Of a DNA stretch of 6,187 nt, positions 1 to 6,187 are shown one piece after another. Location of the stretch: the NCBI GenBank assembly GCA_028289745.1, contig JANQOD010000047.1, forward strand, positions 1-6,187. Direction: 5' to 3'. This stretch comes from Allomuricauda sp. (GTDB taxonomy: Bacteria > Bacteroidota > Bacteroidia > Flavobacteriales > Flavobacteriaceae). A program made the translations under genes and the position numbers. Position 1 is the stretch's first letter. Each line of letters starts with the position of its first letter. Below the pieces are notes generated by a model. The model saw only the letters and a list, made by a program, of their open reading frames with translations. It made no database searches and was not told where the DNA came from.

Positions 1-19
1 GCTTGTGATAAAGCGAGGG

Positions 20-52
20 CAAATATACATTTACAATTTCATTTGCACAAAA
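20..52 (-). promoter_or_regulatory. Probable promoter reading left out of the window
   Basis: On the minus strand a TTTTG (plus 48-52) is followed after 20 bases by TATATTTG (plus 20-27), an exact match to the Bacteroidetes TTG-N(17-23)-TAnnTTTG pattern. It lies just after the stop codon of the DUF58 gene, so it would start a separate transcript near position 13-15 whose gene is beyond the left edge. A 6-base inverted repeat (GCAAAT 19-24, ATTTGC 41-46) lies inside it; this could be an operator but is short enough to be chance in AT-rich DNA. Confidence 0.5.
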
Positions 53-60
53 TATTTTTA

Positions 61-990
61 TCATACGAACTTCTGCCGTTCGACCATAAAGGTGTTGAGC
101 ATCTTTGAAAAATCAGCCCGTACATCAGCCTCTACATACTTTATTTGATACTGCATGCATTTCAACTTCAACGCATCTATATACGCCTTCACCTTTGCCA
201 CGTAGGCTTGCTTTATATTGTCTGCATATACATCGATATGCTGGCCGGTTTCAACATCTATAAATCGTTTGGGAGCATTGTCAAAATTAAAATCCAGTTC
301 ATGTTGCCAGTCCATAAGGTGAAAAAGCACCACTTCGTGCTTGTTATATTTTAGATGGCGAAGGGCCTCGAACAGTTTGTCTTCTTCCACTTCTGTTTGA
401 AACATATCAGAGAACAGAAAAATGAGGCTTCTTCGATGTATCTTTTCAGCTATCTGGTGAAGGTAATGATAGGTTCGGGTCTTCTTGCCCGTATTTTTTG
501 AAACCGTGGTCGAATTCAGTGTAGACAACAACATCTGAAAATGGCGTTCGCTACTTTTCGCCTTTATGAAGAACTCATAGTCGTCAGCGTAAATGCTCAA
601 TCCGACGGCATCGCGCTGCTTTTTTAAGATGTTCATCAGGGCTGCGATGGCCAATACCCCGAACCCGATCTTGTTCAAGTTGTCAAGGTGCATTTGCCCC
701 ACCCTTGGGTAATGCATCGACGCCGAATTATCCAATATCATATGGCATCTGAGATTGGTCTCTTCTTCATAGTGTTTGGTGTACAACTTGTCGGTTCGGG
801 CAAAGAGTTTCCAATCGATATGTTTGGTGCTCTCCCCTATGTTATAGATCTTGTGTTCGGCAAATTCTGCAGAGTACCCATGGAAAGGGCTCTTATGTAT
901 ACCGCTTATGAAGCCTTCGACCACTTGACTGGCCAAAAGTTCTAAATTCTGGAACAACTTTGCTTTGTGAAGTTCTGATTTGATGTCCAT
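61..990 (-). CDS. DUF58 / VWA-like domain protein (COG1721 type)
   Basis: The 309-residue product is a soluble DUF58 protein. The family signature covers about residues 38-78, with G-E-S-x-K-x-I-D-W at 52-60 followed by an A-R-T-D-K-L stretch. A VWA-like domain follows: a MIDAS-type D-x-S-x-S (D87, S89, S91), with a later strand ending in F-S-D (D195) that resembles another metal-site aspartate. I see no signal peptide and no membrane segment, whereas many DUF58 proteins have two N-terminal helices in the membrane. Family members are usually encoded beside MoxR AAA+ ATPases and Bat proteins and are thought to act as their partners; the exact role is unknown. Here the visible neighbours are trxA and dnaE, and a terminator stands 25 bases upstream of the ATG, so expression depends on read-through or on a promoter I could not identify. 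The ATG at 990 is chosen because the DUF58-like sequence begins soon after it and no upstream in-frame start is evident. The stop is TGA at 61-63. Confidence 0.88.
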   Translation of the reverse strand: MDIKSELHKAKLFQNLELLASQVVEGFISGIHKSPFHGYSAEFAEHKIYNIGESTKHIDWKLFARTDKLYTKHYEEETNLRCHMILDNSASMHYPRVGQMHLDNLNKIGFGVLAIAALMNILKKQRDAVGLSIYADDYEFFIKAKSSERHFQMLLSTLNSTTVSKNTGKKTRTYHYLHQIAEKIHRRSLIFLFSDMFQTEVEEDKLFEALRHLKYNKHEVVLFHLMDWQHELDFNFDNAPKRFIDVETGQHIDVYADNIKQAYVAKVKAYIDALKLKCMQYQIKYVEADVRADFSKMLNTFMVERQKFV

Positions 991-1008
991 AGCGATACCA
1001 ATATAAAC

Positions 1009-1040
1009 GAAAAAGGTCTGGCTTTCACCAGACCCTTTCT
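1009..1040 (-). terminator. Intrinsic terminator downstream of trxA
   Basis: On the minus strand GGTCTGG (plus 1028-1034) pairs perfectly with CCAGACC (plus 1015-1021) around the 6-base loop TGAAAG, and five T's follow directly (plus 1010-1014). A G-T wobble and three A-T pairs can extend the stem to about 11 pairs. It lies 27 bases past the trxA stop and ends about 20 bases before the DUF58 start codon, so it should stop most trxA transcription before that gene. Confidence 0.87.
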
Positions 1041-1060
1041 AAAACTTTTCGTAAACTATC

Positions 1061-1378
1061 TTAAAGCAATGCATCAATGGCATCAGTGTACACCTTTTTG
1101 GGTGATACCCCTACCTGTCTGTTGACTATCTCGCCATTTTTAAAGACCAATACCGTAGGTATGTTACGCACGCCGTACTTTGCGGCATATTGTTGATTGG
1201 CATCTACATCAACCTTGCCCACGACAGCTTTGCCATCGTATTCTACGCTTACCTCATCGATAATCGGACCTACCATTCTACAAGGTCCACACCAAGCGGC
1301 CCAAAAATCGACCACTACGGGCTTGTCACTTTTTAACACCACTTCATCAAAAGTCGCATCTGTTATTTCTAGTGCCAT
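1061..1378 (-). CDS. trxA: Thioredoxin
   Basis: The 105-residue product is a classical cytoplasmic thioredoxin that reduces protein disulfides and is itself recycled by thioredoxin reductase. Seen in the sequence, numbered from the start chosen here: the active site W-C-G-P-C at residues 29-33 (cysteines 30 and 33), the buried aspartate D24 in the V-V-V-D-F strand, and the cis-proline P74 in N-I-P-T. Length is normal for the family and the domain is complete from first strand to last helix. An in-frame ATG at 1411 would add 11 residues, but I prefer 1378: the protein then begins M-A-L-E-I-T-D as Bacteroidetes thioredoxins commonly do, and a promoter-like TAAATTTG at 1399-1406 would put the transcript start inside the longer version. 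It lies 99 bases downstream of dnaE on the same strand and is followed by a strong terminator, so it probably has its own promoter with possible read-through from dnaE. No signal peptide is present, which argues against a periplasmic relative. Confidence 0.96.
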   Translation of the reverse strand: MALEITDATFDEVVLKSDKPVVVDFWAAWCGPCRMVGPIIDEVSVEYDGKAVVGKVDVDANQQYAAKYGVRNIPTVLVFKNGEIVNRQVGVSPKKVYTDAIDALL

Positions 1379-1398
1379 AAGTACGTATTTATTGTTCG

Positions 1399-1406
1399 CA
1401 AATTTA
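1399..1406 (-). promoter_or_regulatory. Candidate -7 box for trxA
   Basis: The minus strand reads TAAATTTG here, an exact match to the Bacteroidetes TAnnTTTG box, 20 bases upstream of the preferred trxA ATG. A TTG at the expected -33 distance is not present, so support comes from the -7 box and its position only. If it is real, the mRNA begins about 15 bases before the ATG at 1378. Confidence 0.4.
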
Positions 1407-1477
1407 GTCAAATATCGATGAGTTTCCTTACGGAGGGGGAATTCGTTTTGATTATGAGGTCATTGGCAAAAACTATA

Positions 1478-4400
1478 TCAGTTGAGCTTATAGTGCACCT
1501 CTTGTTCTTCAAGCACTGAAAGCAGTTCACTCGATATGTTCACCTTCTGTTTTCTACTTGAAAGGTTGAGCTTGATCTCATCTTGCATTTCATAGATCAC
1601 AAAATTCAAGGGGTGTTTTCCTTTGTACGACCGCAAAGTATCTTTCAGGTCTTTGATGCGTTTTTCTTGCAAACGGTCTATGTCGAGTTTGATGGTGAGC
1701 TTCTTGGCATAGGCTTCCATCACATCTTGCAACAGCCTGAAATCATTGTACTGAAGCCTGGGCTCTCCCTTTTTGCCCGTTTCGCGGCTTATCCATCCTT
1801 CCCGCACAAATACTTTTACATGAACGAAAGAATTGATCATCAAAAAATGCCTGAACTTCAGATACTCCTCGCCAAAAATCTTGAATTCGTGAGAGTCGGT
1901 ATAGTCTTCCAAAGTAAAGATGCCCCAACCTTTTCCGTTTTTCGATAAGCGGTGCTGCACATCGGTAATGACCCCGGCAAAGGTCAGTTCGCGGTTCACA
2001 TAGGCCTCAAGATCATCATTGAAGATAGAGATCCCGGTATTACAGAATGCATCGATCTCTTTTTTGAAATCATCTAAGGGATGGCCCGAAATATAAATGC
2101 CCACCACTTCTTTTTCTCTTCTAAGTTTTTCCATAGTGCCCCATTCTTCACAAGGCGGAACAGTAGGTTCTGGTATCTGTACCTCACTGGCATCACCAAA
2201 TAGGCTTACTTGCGATGAGTTTTCGTTTTCTTGAAATTTGGCCCCATACCTGATGACCTTTTCCAAAAAACTGATGGCATCGCTCTCTTGATGAAAATAC
2301 TGTGCACGATGGGTGTCGCCGAACGAATCAAAACCACCCGCCAAGGCCAGATTCTCAAATGCCTTTTTATTGGCAGCCCTTAAATCTACCCGCTTTGCCA
2401 TATCAAAGACCGAACGGTAAGCACCGTCTTCTTTGCGCTCGTCAACAATGGCCTGTACCGCAGAGCGGCCGACACCCTTAATGGCGCCCATACCAAAACG
2501 GATGGCATTGTCTTTGTTCACCGCAAACTTGTAATATGATTCGTTGACATCTGGGCCCAAAACCTCAAGGCCCATTCGTTTACACTCTTCCATGAAGAAC
2601 GTGACCTGTTTGATGTCGTTCATGTTGTTCGACAGTACCGCGGCCATATACTCGGCCGGGTAATGCGCCTTCAAATACGCCGTCTGATATGCAATGTACG
2701 CATAACAGGTCGAGTGGCTCTTGTTAAAGGCATAAGAGGCGAACGCTTCCCAATCTTTCCAGATCTTTTCAAGAATTTCTTTCGGATGGCCATTTTTCTC
2801 GCCACCCTCAATGAATTGGGGCCTGTATTTTTGTAGAAGGGCAAAAATCTTTTTTCCCATGGCCTTTCTGAGTCCGTCTGCGTCGCCTTTTGAAAAATTG
2901 GCCAATTTTTGCGAAAGCCGCATCACCTGTTCTTGATAGACCGTAATGCCATAGGTATCTTTTAGAAACTCCTCCATTTCAGGAAGGTCATAAGAGATTT
3001 CTTCCTCACCGTGCTTACGGGCGATAAAACTGGGTATGTATTCCATCGGGCCGGGTCGGTACAGTGCATTCATGGCGATCAGATCATCAAAAATGGTAGG
3101 CTTCAGGTTTTTGAGGTGCTTTTGCATACCCGGTGATTCGTACTGGAATATGCCCACCGTGTCGCCACGCTGAAAGAGTTCATAGGTCTTTTCGTCATCA
3201 AGGGGAAATTCATCGGGCACCAATTCGATACCTGTTCGGGCCTTTACTATCTTGACCGTGTCTTTGATGAGCGTGAGCGTCTTCAAGCCAAGGAAATCCA
3301 TTTTCAACAGGCCGGCATTTTCAACTACCGAATTGTCGAACTGGGTCACGTAAAGATCGGAATCTTTGGCCGTGGCCACGGGCACGAAATTGGTGATGTC
3401 ATCTGGGGTGATGATGACCCCGCAGGCATGTATGCCCGTGTTGCGCAGAGAGCCTTCCAACACCCGGGCCATGTTCACTGTACGACCTTCCAAACCTTCG
3501 GTTTCAGAGATATTGAGCAGTTCGTTTACCCTTTGCATCTCATCGGCCCTGAACATTTTTTTCAACTCAGACTCTTCTTTACCGAAAATCTTGTTCAGCT
3601 TGCCCATAGTAGGGATCAGTTTAGCCAAGCGATCGGCATCGTTCAACGGCAGATCCAATACCCTGGCCGTATCGCGAATCGAAGACTTTGCCGCCATGGT
3701 ACCATAGGTGATGATCTGGGCCACTTGGTTGGCTCCGTATTTTCTGATCACATAGTCCATTACCTTACCACGGCCCTCATCATCAAAATCAATATCGATA
3801 TCGGGCATCGATACCCGATCAGGATTCAAGAACCGCTCAAAGAGCAGATCATACTCCAACGGGTCGATATTGGTGATCTTTAGGCAATAGGCCACCACCG
3901 ACCCTGCTGCCGAACCCCTGCCCGGCCCCACAGAGACCCCCATGTTTCTCGCTTCACGGATGAAATCTTCAACAATCAGAAAATAACCCGGATAACCCGA
4001 GTTCTCAATGGTCGCCAATTCAAAGTCAATGCGTTCCTTAATTTCATCGGTAATCTCACCGTACCGCTCTTTGGCCCCTTCATAGGTGATGTGCCGCAGG
4101 TAGGCATTCTCACCCTTGCGATAGCTATCGGCATCTCCGCCTTTCACATCTTCAGCCACCTTGAACGCCTCGGGAATATCGAATTTGGGCAGCAGTACCT
4201 CCCTGGCCAAGGTGAACGGCTCGATTTTGTCAATGATTTCCCGTATGTTGAAAATCGCACTGGGCAAGTCTTTGAAAAGGGCCTTCATTTCTTCGGCAGA
4301 CTTGAAGTAGTACTCTTGGTTGGGCAGCCCATAGCGATATCCGCGACCACGGCCTATGGGGGTCGACACCTTTTCGCCGTCTTTGACACACAGTAAAATG

Positions 4401-5878
4401 TCATGGGCCTCGGCATCCTCTTTTTTGCCATAGTACGTGTTATTGGTGGCCACTAATTTGACCCCATGCCTTTTTGAGAACTCGATAAGTACTTGGTTGA
4501 CGCGATCTTCATCTTCTTGGCCATGGCGCATAATCTCGAGATAGAAATCGTCACCAAATTCCGATTTCCACCAAAGAAGGGCTTCCTCGGCCTGTTTTTC
4601 CCCAATATTCAAAATCTTGTTCGGCACCTCACCATACAGGTTTCCTGAAAGCACGATAAGGTCTTTCTTATACTTTTTGATGATGTTCTTATCGATACGG
4701 GGCACGTAATAAAACCCATCGGTATAGGCAATTGATGCCATCTTCGCCAAATTGTGGTAGCCATTCTTGTTTTTGGCCAACATGACGATTTGATGGCCAT
4801 AATCTTTTACATTCTTGTTGGTATGGTCTTCACAAACAAAAAACTCACAACCGACGATGGATACCAATTCACTGTCGTTGAACGTCTCGCCCTTTTCTTC
4901 GGCTTCTTTTCTTTTTTGCGCGATGGAGACATTGTGGGCATTCACCTCCCTGACAAAGTGAAACGCCCCCATCATATTGGCATGGTCGGTCAGGGCAACT
5001 GCGGGCATTTTTGCATCGACTGCCCGTTGAACCAACTCTTTGGTAGACATGGTCGACTGCAACACTGAAAATTGGGAATGATTGTGCAGGTGCACAAAAT
5101 CGGCATCTTCCAATTTTTTGACATTCTCATCAAGCTCTGTTTGCGAAATGCCCCCGGTATCTTTTACCCAAAGGGCATCCGCAATTTTCTTCGATGCTTC
5201 TTTTAGGTTGATGTGCTGCAGCCCGATAAGCTGTATCTCTTTCGGATTTTCTTCAGAAAACCGGTCAAAATAATCGGGTAGTACGTCAAGCTGTTCTTGG
5301 GTGTATTGACGTTTTCTGATAAGTTCCAAAAAACAGCGCGCCGTAGCCTCCACATCGGCAGAGGCGTTATGGGCCTCGGCAAACGGTTCGCCGAAAAGAT
5401 ATTCATGCAGTTCGGTCAGGTTCGGAAGCTTATACTTGCCTCCCCGTCCGCCGGGCAGTTGGCAAAGCTCTGCCGTATGTTCGGTACACGTATCGAGAAC
5501 AGGCAACTCTTGCAACGAATTTTCAATGGCCATTCGATGAAACTCACAGCCCATGATATTGATATCGAAATCAACATTTTGACCCACAACAAATTTGGCC
5601 TTGGCCAATGCTTCGTTGAATTTTTCGAGTACCTCTTGCAACGGTACGCCTTCTTGTTCGGCCAATGCGGTCGAGATACCGTGCACCTGTTCAGATTCAT
5701 AGGGAATATTGAACCCGTCAGGTTGTATCAAAAAGTCTTGTTGTTCTACCAAACGCCCCATGTCATCATGCAACTGCCAAGCCAGTTGCACGCATCTTGG
5801 CCAGTTATCGGTATCGGTGAAAGGGGCATCCCAACGTTTGGGCAATCCAGTGGTCTCGGTATCAAAAATCAGGTACAT
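1478..5878 (-). CDS. dnaE: DNA polymerase III alpha subunit with fused 3'-5' exonuclease
   Basis: The 1466-residue product is the replicative polymerase alpha subunit (DnaE type), about 300 residues longer than E. coli DnaE because a DnaQ-like proofreading domain is fused at the N-terminus. Domains in order: DEDDh exonuclease about 1-190 (D6 and E8 in D-T-E-T-T-G, D105, H170, D175, all present); linker; PHP domain about 260-500 (H-L-H-N-H at 263-267, D298-H299, E345, H362, H452); polymerase palm with G-P-G-R-G-S at 651-656, the aspartate cluster P-D-I-D-I-D-F at 692-698 and D861 in K-M-D-F-L-G-L; fingers about 900-1085; helix-hairpin-helix region about 1128-1190; internal beta-clamp motif Q-V-S-L-F at 1223-1227; OB fold about 1298-1385; C-terminal region about 1390-1466, where tau binding would be expected. 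PHP residues usual near 413 (cysteine) and 480-482 (D-x-H) are changed. The start at 5878 is sound because the exonuclease motif begins at residue 6. No Shine-Dalgarno is seen. The gene is intact; the stop is TGA. Confidence 0.97.
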   Translation of the reverse strand: MYLIFDTETTGLPKRWDAPFTDTDNWPRCVQLAWQLHDDMGRLVEQQDFLIQPDGFNIPYESEQVHGISTALAEQEGVPLQEVLEKFNEALAKAKFVVGQNVDFDINIMGCEFHRMAIENSLQELPVLDTCTEHTAELCQLPGGRGGKYKLPNLTELHEYLFGEPFAEAHNASADVEATARCFLELIRKRQYTQEQLDVLPDYFDRFSEENPKEIQLIGLQHINLKEASKKIADALWVKDTGGISQTELDENVKKLEDADFVHLHNHSQFSVLQSTMSTKELVQRAVDAKMPAVALTDHANMMGAFHFVREVNAHNVSIAQKRKEAEEKGETFNDSELVSIVGCEFFVCEDHTNKNVKDYGHQIVMLAKNKNGYHNLAKMASIAYTDGFYYVPRIDKNIIKKYKKDLIVLSGNLYGEVPNKILNIGEKQAEEALLWWKSEFGDDFYLEIMRHGQEDEDRVNQVLIEFSKRHGVKLVATNNTYYGKKEDAEAHDILLCVKDGEKVSTPIGRGRGYRYGLPNQEYYFKSAEEMKALFKDLPSAIFNIREIIDKIEPFTLAREVLLPKFDIPEAFKVAEDVKGGDADSYRKGENAYLRHITYEGAKERYGEITDEIKERIDFELATIENSGYPGYFLIVEDFIREARNMGVSVGPGRGSAAGSVVAYCLKITNIDPLEYDLLFERFLNPDRVSMPDIDIDFDDEGRGKVMDYVIRKYGANQVAQIITYGTMAAKSSIRDTARVLDLPLNDADRLAKLIPTMGKLNKIFGKEESELKKMFRADEMQRVNELLNISETEGLEGRTVNMARVLEGSLRNTGIHACGVIITPDDITNFVPVATAKDSDLYVTQFDNSVVENAGLLKMDFLGLKTLTLIKDTVKIVKARTGIELVPDEFPLDDEKTYELFQRGDTVGIFQYESPGMQKHLKNLKPTIFDDLIAMNALYRPGPMEYIPSFIARKHGEEEISYDLPEMEEFLKDTYGITVYQEQVMRLSQKLANFSKGDADGLRKAMGKKIFALLQKYRPQFIEGGEKNGHPKEILEKIWKDWEAFASYAFNKSHSTCYAYIAYQTAYLKAHYPAEYMAAVLSNNMNDIKQVTFFMEECKRMGLEVLGPDVNESYYKFAVNKDNAIRFGMGAIKGVGRSAVQAIVDERKEDGAYRSVFDMAKRVDLRAANKKAFENLALAGGFDSFGDTHRAQYFHQESDAISFLEKVIRYGAKFQENENSSQVSLFGDASEVQIPEPTVPPCEEWGTMEKLRREKEVVGIYISGHPLDDFKKEIDAFCNTGISIFNDDLEAYVNRELTFAGVITDVQHRLSKNGKGWGIFTLEDYTDSHEFKIFGEEYLKFRHFLMINSFVHVKVFVREGWISRETGKKGEPRLQYNDFRLLQDVMEAYAKKLTIKLDIDRLQEKRIKDLKDTLRSYKGKHPLNFVIYEMQDEIKLNLSSRKQKVNISSELLSVLEEQEVHYKLN

Positions 5879-5918
5879 AGAAGTATTTTATGCCATAAAA
5901 AGCAGTGAATAAAAATAG

Positions 5919-5952
5919 CCAAAACCCCTATTTTGAAAAAAAGGAGTTTTGA
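5919..5952 (-). other. Possible stem-loop in dnaE upstream region
   Basis: Read as minus-strand RNA, UCAAAACUCC (plus 5943-5952) can pair with GGGGUUUUGG (plus 5919-5928): 10 pairs including two G-U wobbles, around a 14-base loop rich in U. The plus strand pairs less well because the wobbles become C-A mismatches, so any structure would favour the dnaE transcript. It lies 41 bases before the dnaE ATG. No convincing dnaE promoter was found, so it is not known whether this segment is transcribed with the gene. Confidence 0.3.
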
Positions 5953-5986
5953 GGAGTTATCAACGGATAAAAACTTCTTTGAAACA

Positions 5987-6016
5987 TTGTAGAATTCGGT
6001 ATTTAATGTATTTTTG
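5987..6016 (+). promoter_or_regulatory. rpsP promoter (Bacteroidetes type)
   Basis: TTG at 5987-5989 and TATTTTTG at 6009-6016 are separated by 19 bases, matching the Bacteroidetes housekeeping sigma pattern TTG-N(17-23)-TAnnTTTG exactly. Transcription would start near 6020-6024, giving an untranslated leader of about 80 bases before rpsP. The site is in the divergent region between dnaE and rpsP and faces only rpsP. Confidence 0.72.
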
Positions 6017-6020
6017 CATC

Positions 6021-6095
6021 CGCTTTCGGTTGAGCTACGCTCACCGACCGCGAAAAAAGAATTAATAACCAGGGTCGGGCACCCTACTAATTAAT
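6021..6095 (+). promoter_or_regulatory. Structured 5' leader of rpsP (candidate ribosomal-protein leader)
   Basis: Two stem-loops fill almost the whole predicted leader. Hairpin 1 (6021-6052): CGC/GCG, a 2x2 internal loop, TCGGT/ACCGA, a bulged T at 6031, and GAGC/GCTC closed by the loop TAC, 12 pairs in all. Hairpin 2 (6061-6095): ATTAAT/ATTAAT outer stem, a 4x4 internal loop, AGGGT/ACCCT inner stem and loop CGGGC; it ends 5 bases before the ATG. CCGACC at 6044-6049 can alternatively pair with GGTCGG at 6073-6078, which would break both hairpins. Leaders that let a ribosomal protein regulate its own mRNA are common; I recall S16 leader candidates being proposed in Flavobacteria but cannot confirm that this matches. 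Hairpin 1 may instead be a REP-like palindrome. Confidence 0.5.
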
Positions 6096-6100
6096 GTGAT

Positions 6101-6187
6101 ATGCCAGTAAAGATTAGATTGCAACGCCACGGTAAAAAAGGAAAACCCTTCTATTGGATCGTTGCCGCAGACTCCCGGTCAAAAAGA
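6101..6187 (+). CDS. rpsP: 30S ribosomal protein S16 (bS16), N-terminal part
   Basis: The first 29 codons of ribosomal protein bS16, a small-subunit assembly protein that binds 16S rRNA, are present; the reading frame is open to the window edge. The start P-V-K-I-R-L-Q-R-H-G followed by K-P-F-Y-W-I-V-A-A-D-S-R matches the highly conserved N-terminus of the family, including R-H-G, P-F-Y and A-D-S-R. The ATG at 6101 is fixed by this conserved start. It is preceded by AT-rich sequence without a Shine-Dalgarno, as is normal for Bacteroidetes. The gene is divergent from dnaE and has its own promoter and a structured leader. In many bacteria rimM follows rpsP, but that would lie outside this window. 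Confidence 0.95.
   Translation, partial: MPVKIRLQRHGKKGKPFYWIVAADSRSKR

Noticed and set aside
688..945. An 85-codon plus-strand open frame inside the DUF58 gene
   Set aside because: It is antisense to the conserved DUF58 and MIDAS regions; no motif or start signal supports it.
1379..1477. A terminator or small gene in the dnaE-trxA gap
   Set aside because: No stem followed by a T-run was found after the dnaE stop; the only small palindrome (CCT-TACGG-AGG near 1426-1436) is too short. No open frame with a plausible start fits.
1743..1928. A second minus-strand frame inside the dnaE OB-fold region, as if from a frameshift
   Set aside because: The main dnaE frame is continuous through this region with an intact OB fold, so there is no frameshift and the overlapping frame is chance.
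3428..3883. A 151-codon plus-strand open frame opposite the polymerase palm
   Set aside because: It is antisense to the most conserved part of dnaE (aspartate cluster at residues 692-698) and has no recognisable protein features.
5297..5908. A 203-codon open frame on the plus strand opposite the dnaE exonuclease domain
   Set aside because: It runs antisense through a region whose minus-strand product has complete exonuclease motifs, has no recognisable domain, and has no promoter. It is a shadow of dnaE codon use.
6021..6059. The rpsP upstream hairpin as an intrinsic terminator
   Set aside because: On the plus strand it is followed by A's, not T's, and on the minus strand no T-run follows; it also lies downstream of a good promoter and ahead of rpsP.

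Overview
The window looks like an ordinary chromosomal housekeeping stretch from a member of the Bacteroidota, most likely the marine Flavobacteriaceae. Three things suggest this: the DNA polymerase III alpha subunit carries an N-terminal DnaQ-type exonuclease, as is usual in that group; start codons lack Shine-Dalgarno sequences; and several intergenic sites match the Bacteroidetes promoter pattern (TTG, about 19-20 bases, TAnnTTTG). The genus cannot be fixed from this sequence alone.

Layout from right to left. At 6101 the start of rpsP (ribosomal protein bS16) runs rightward off the window. A 222-base divergent intergenic region (5879-6100) separates it from dnaE and holds a clear rpsP promoter plus a leader made almost entirely of two predicted stem-loops. 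Leftward, on the minus strand, lie dnaE (1478-5878, 1466 aa), trxA (thioredoxin, 1061-1378) and a DUF58/VWA-like protein (61-990). An intrinsic terminator sits between trxA and the DUF58 gene. The first 60 bases hold a probable minus-strand promoter for a gene beyond the left edge. No stretch longer than 300 bases lacks a gene, and I see no tRNA, rRNA, CRISPR array, insertion sequence or prophage.

The genes share a direction more than a pathway. DnaE copies the chromosome and probably proofreads with its own exonuclease domain. Thioredoxin supplies reducing power, for instance to ribonucleotide reductase, a plausible but loose link to DNA synthesis. The DUF58 protein belongs to a family usually paired with MoxR AAA+ ATPases, and no such partner is visible here.

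I do not see a new biological system. The points most worth a second look are the two-hairpin rpsP leader, whose arms can also pair in a mutually exclusive way; the exonuclease-polymerase fusion combined with a partly degraded PHP metal site; and the terminator immediately upstream of the DUF58 gene.
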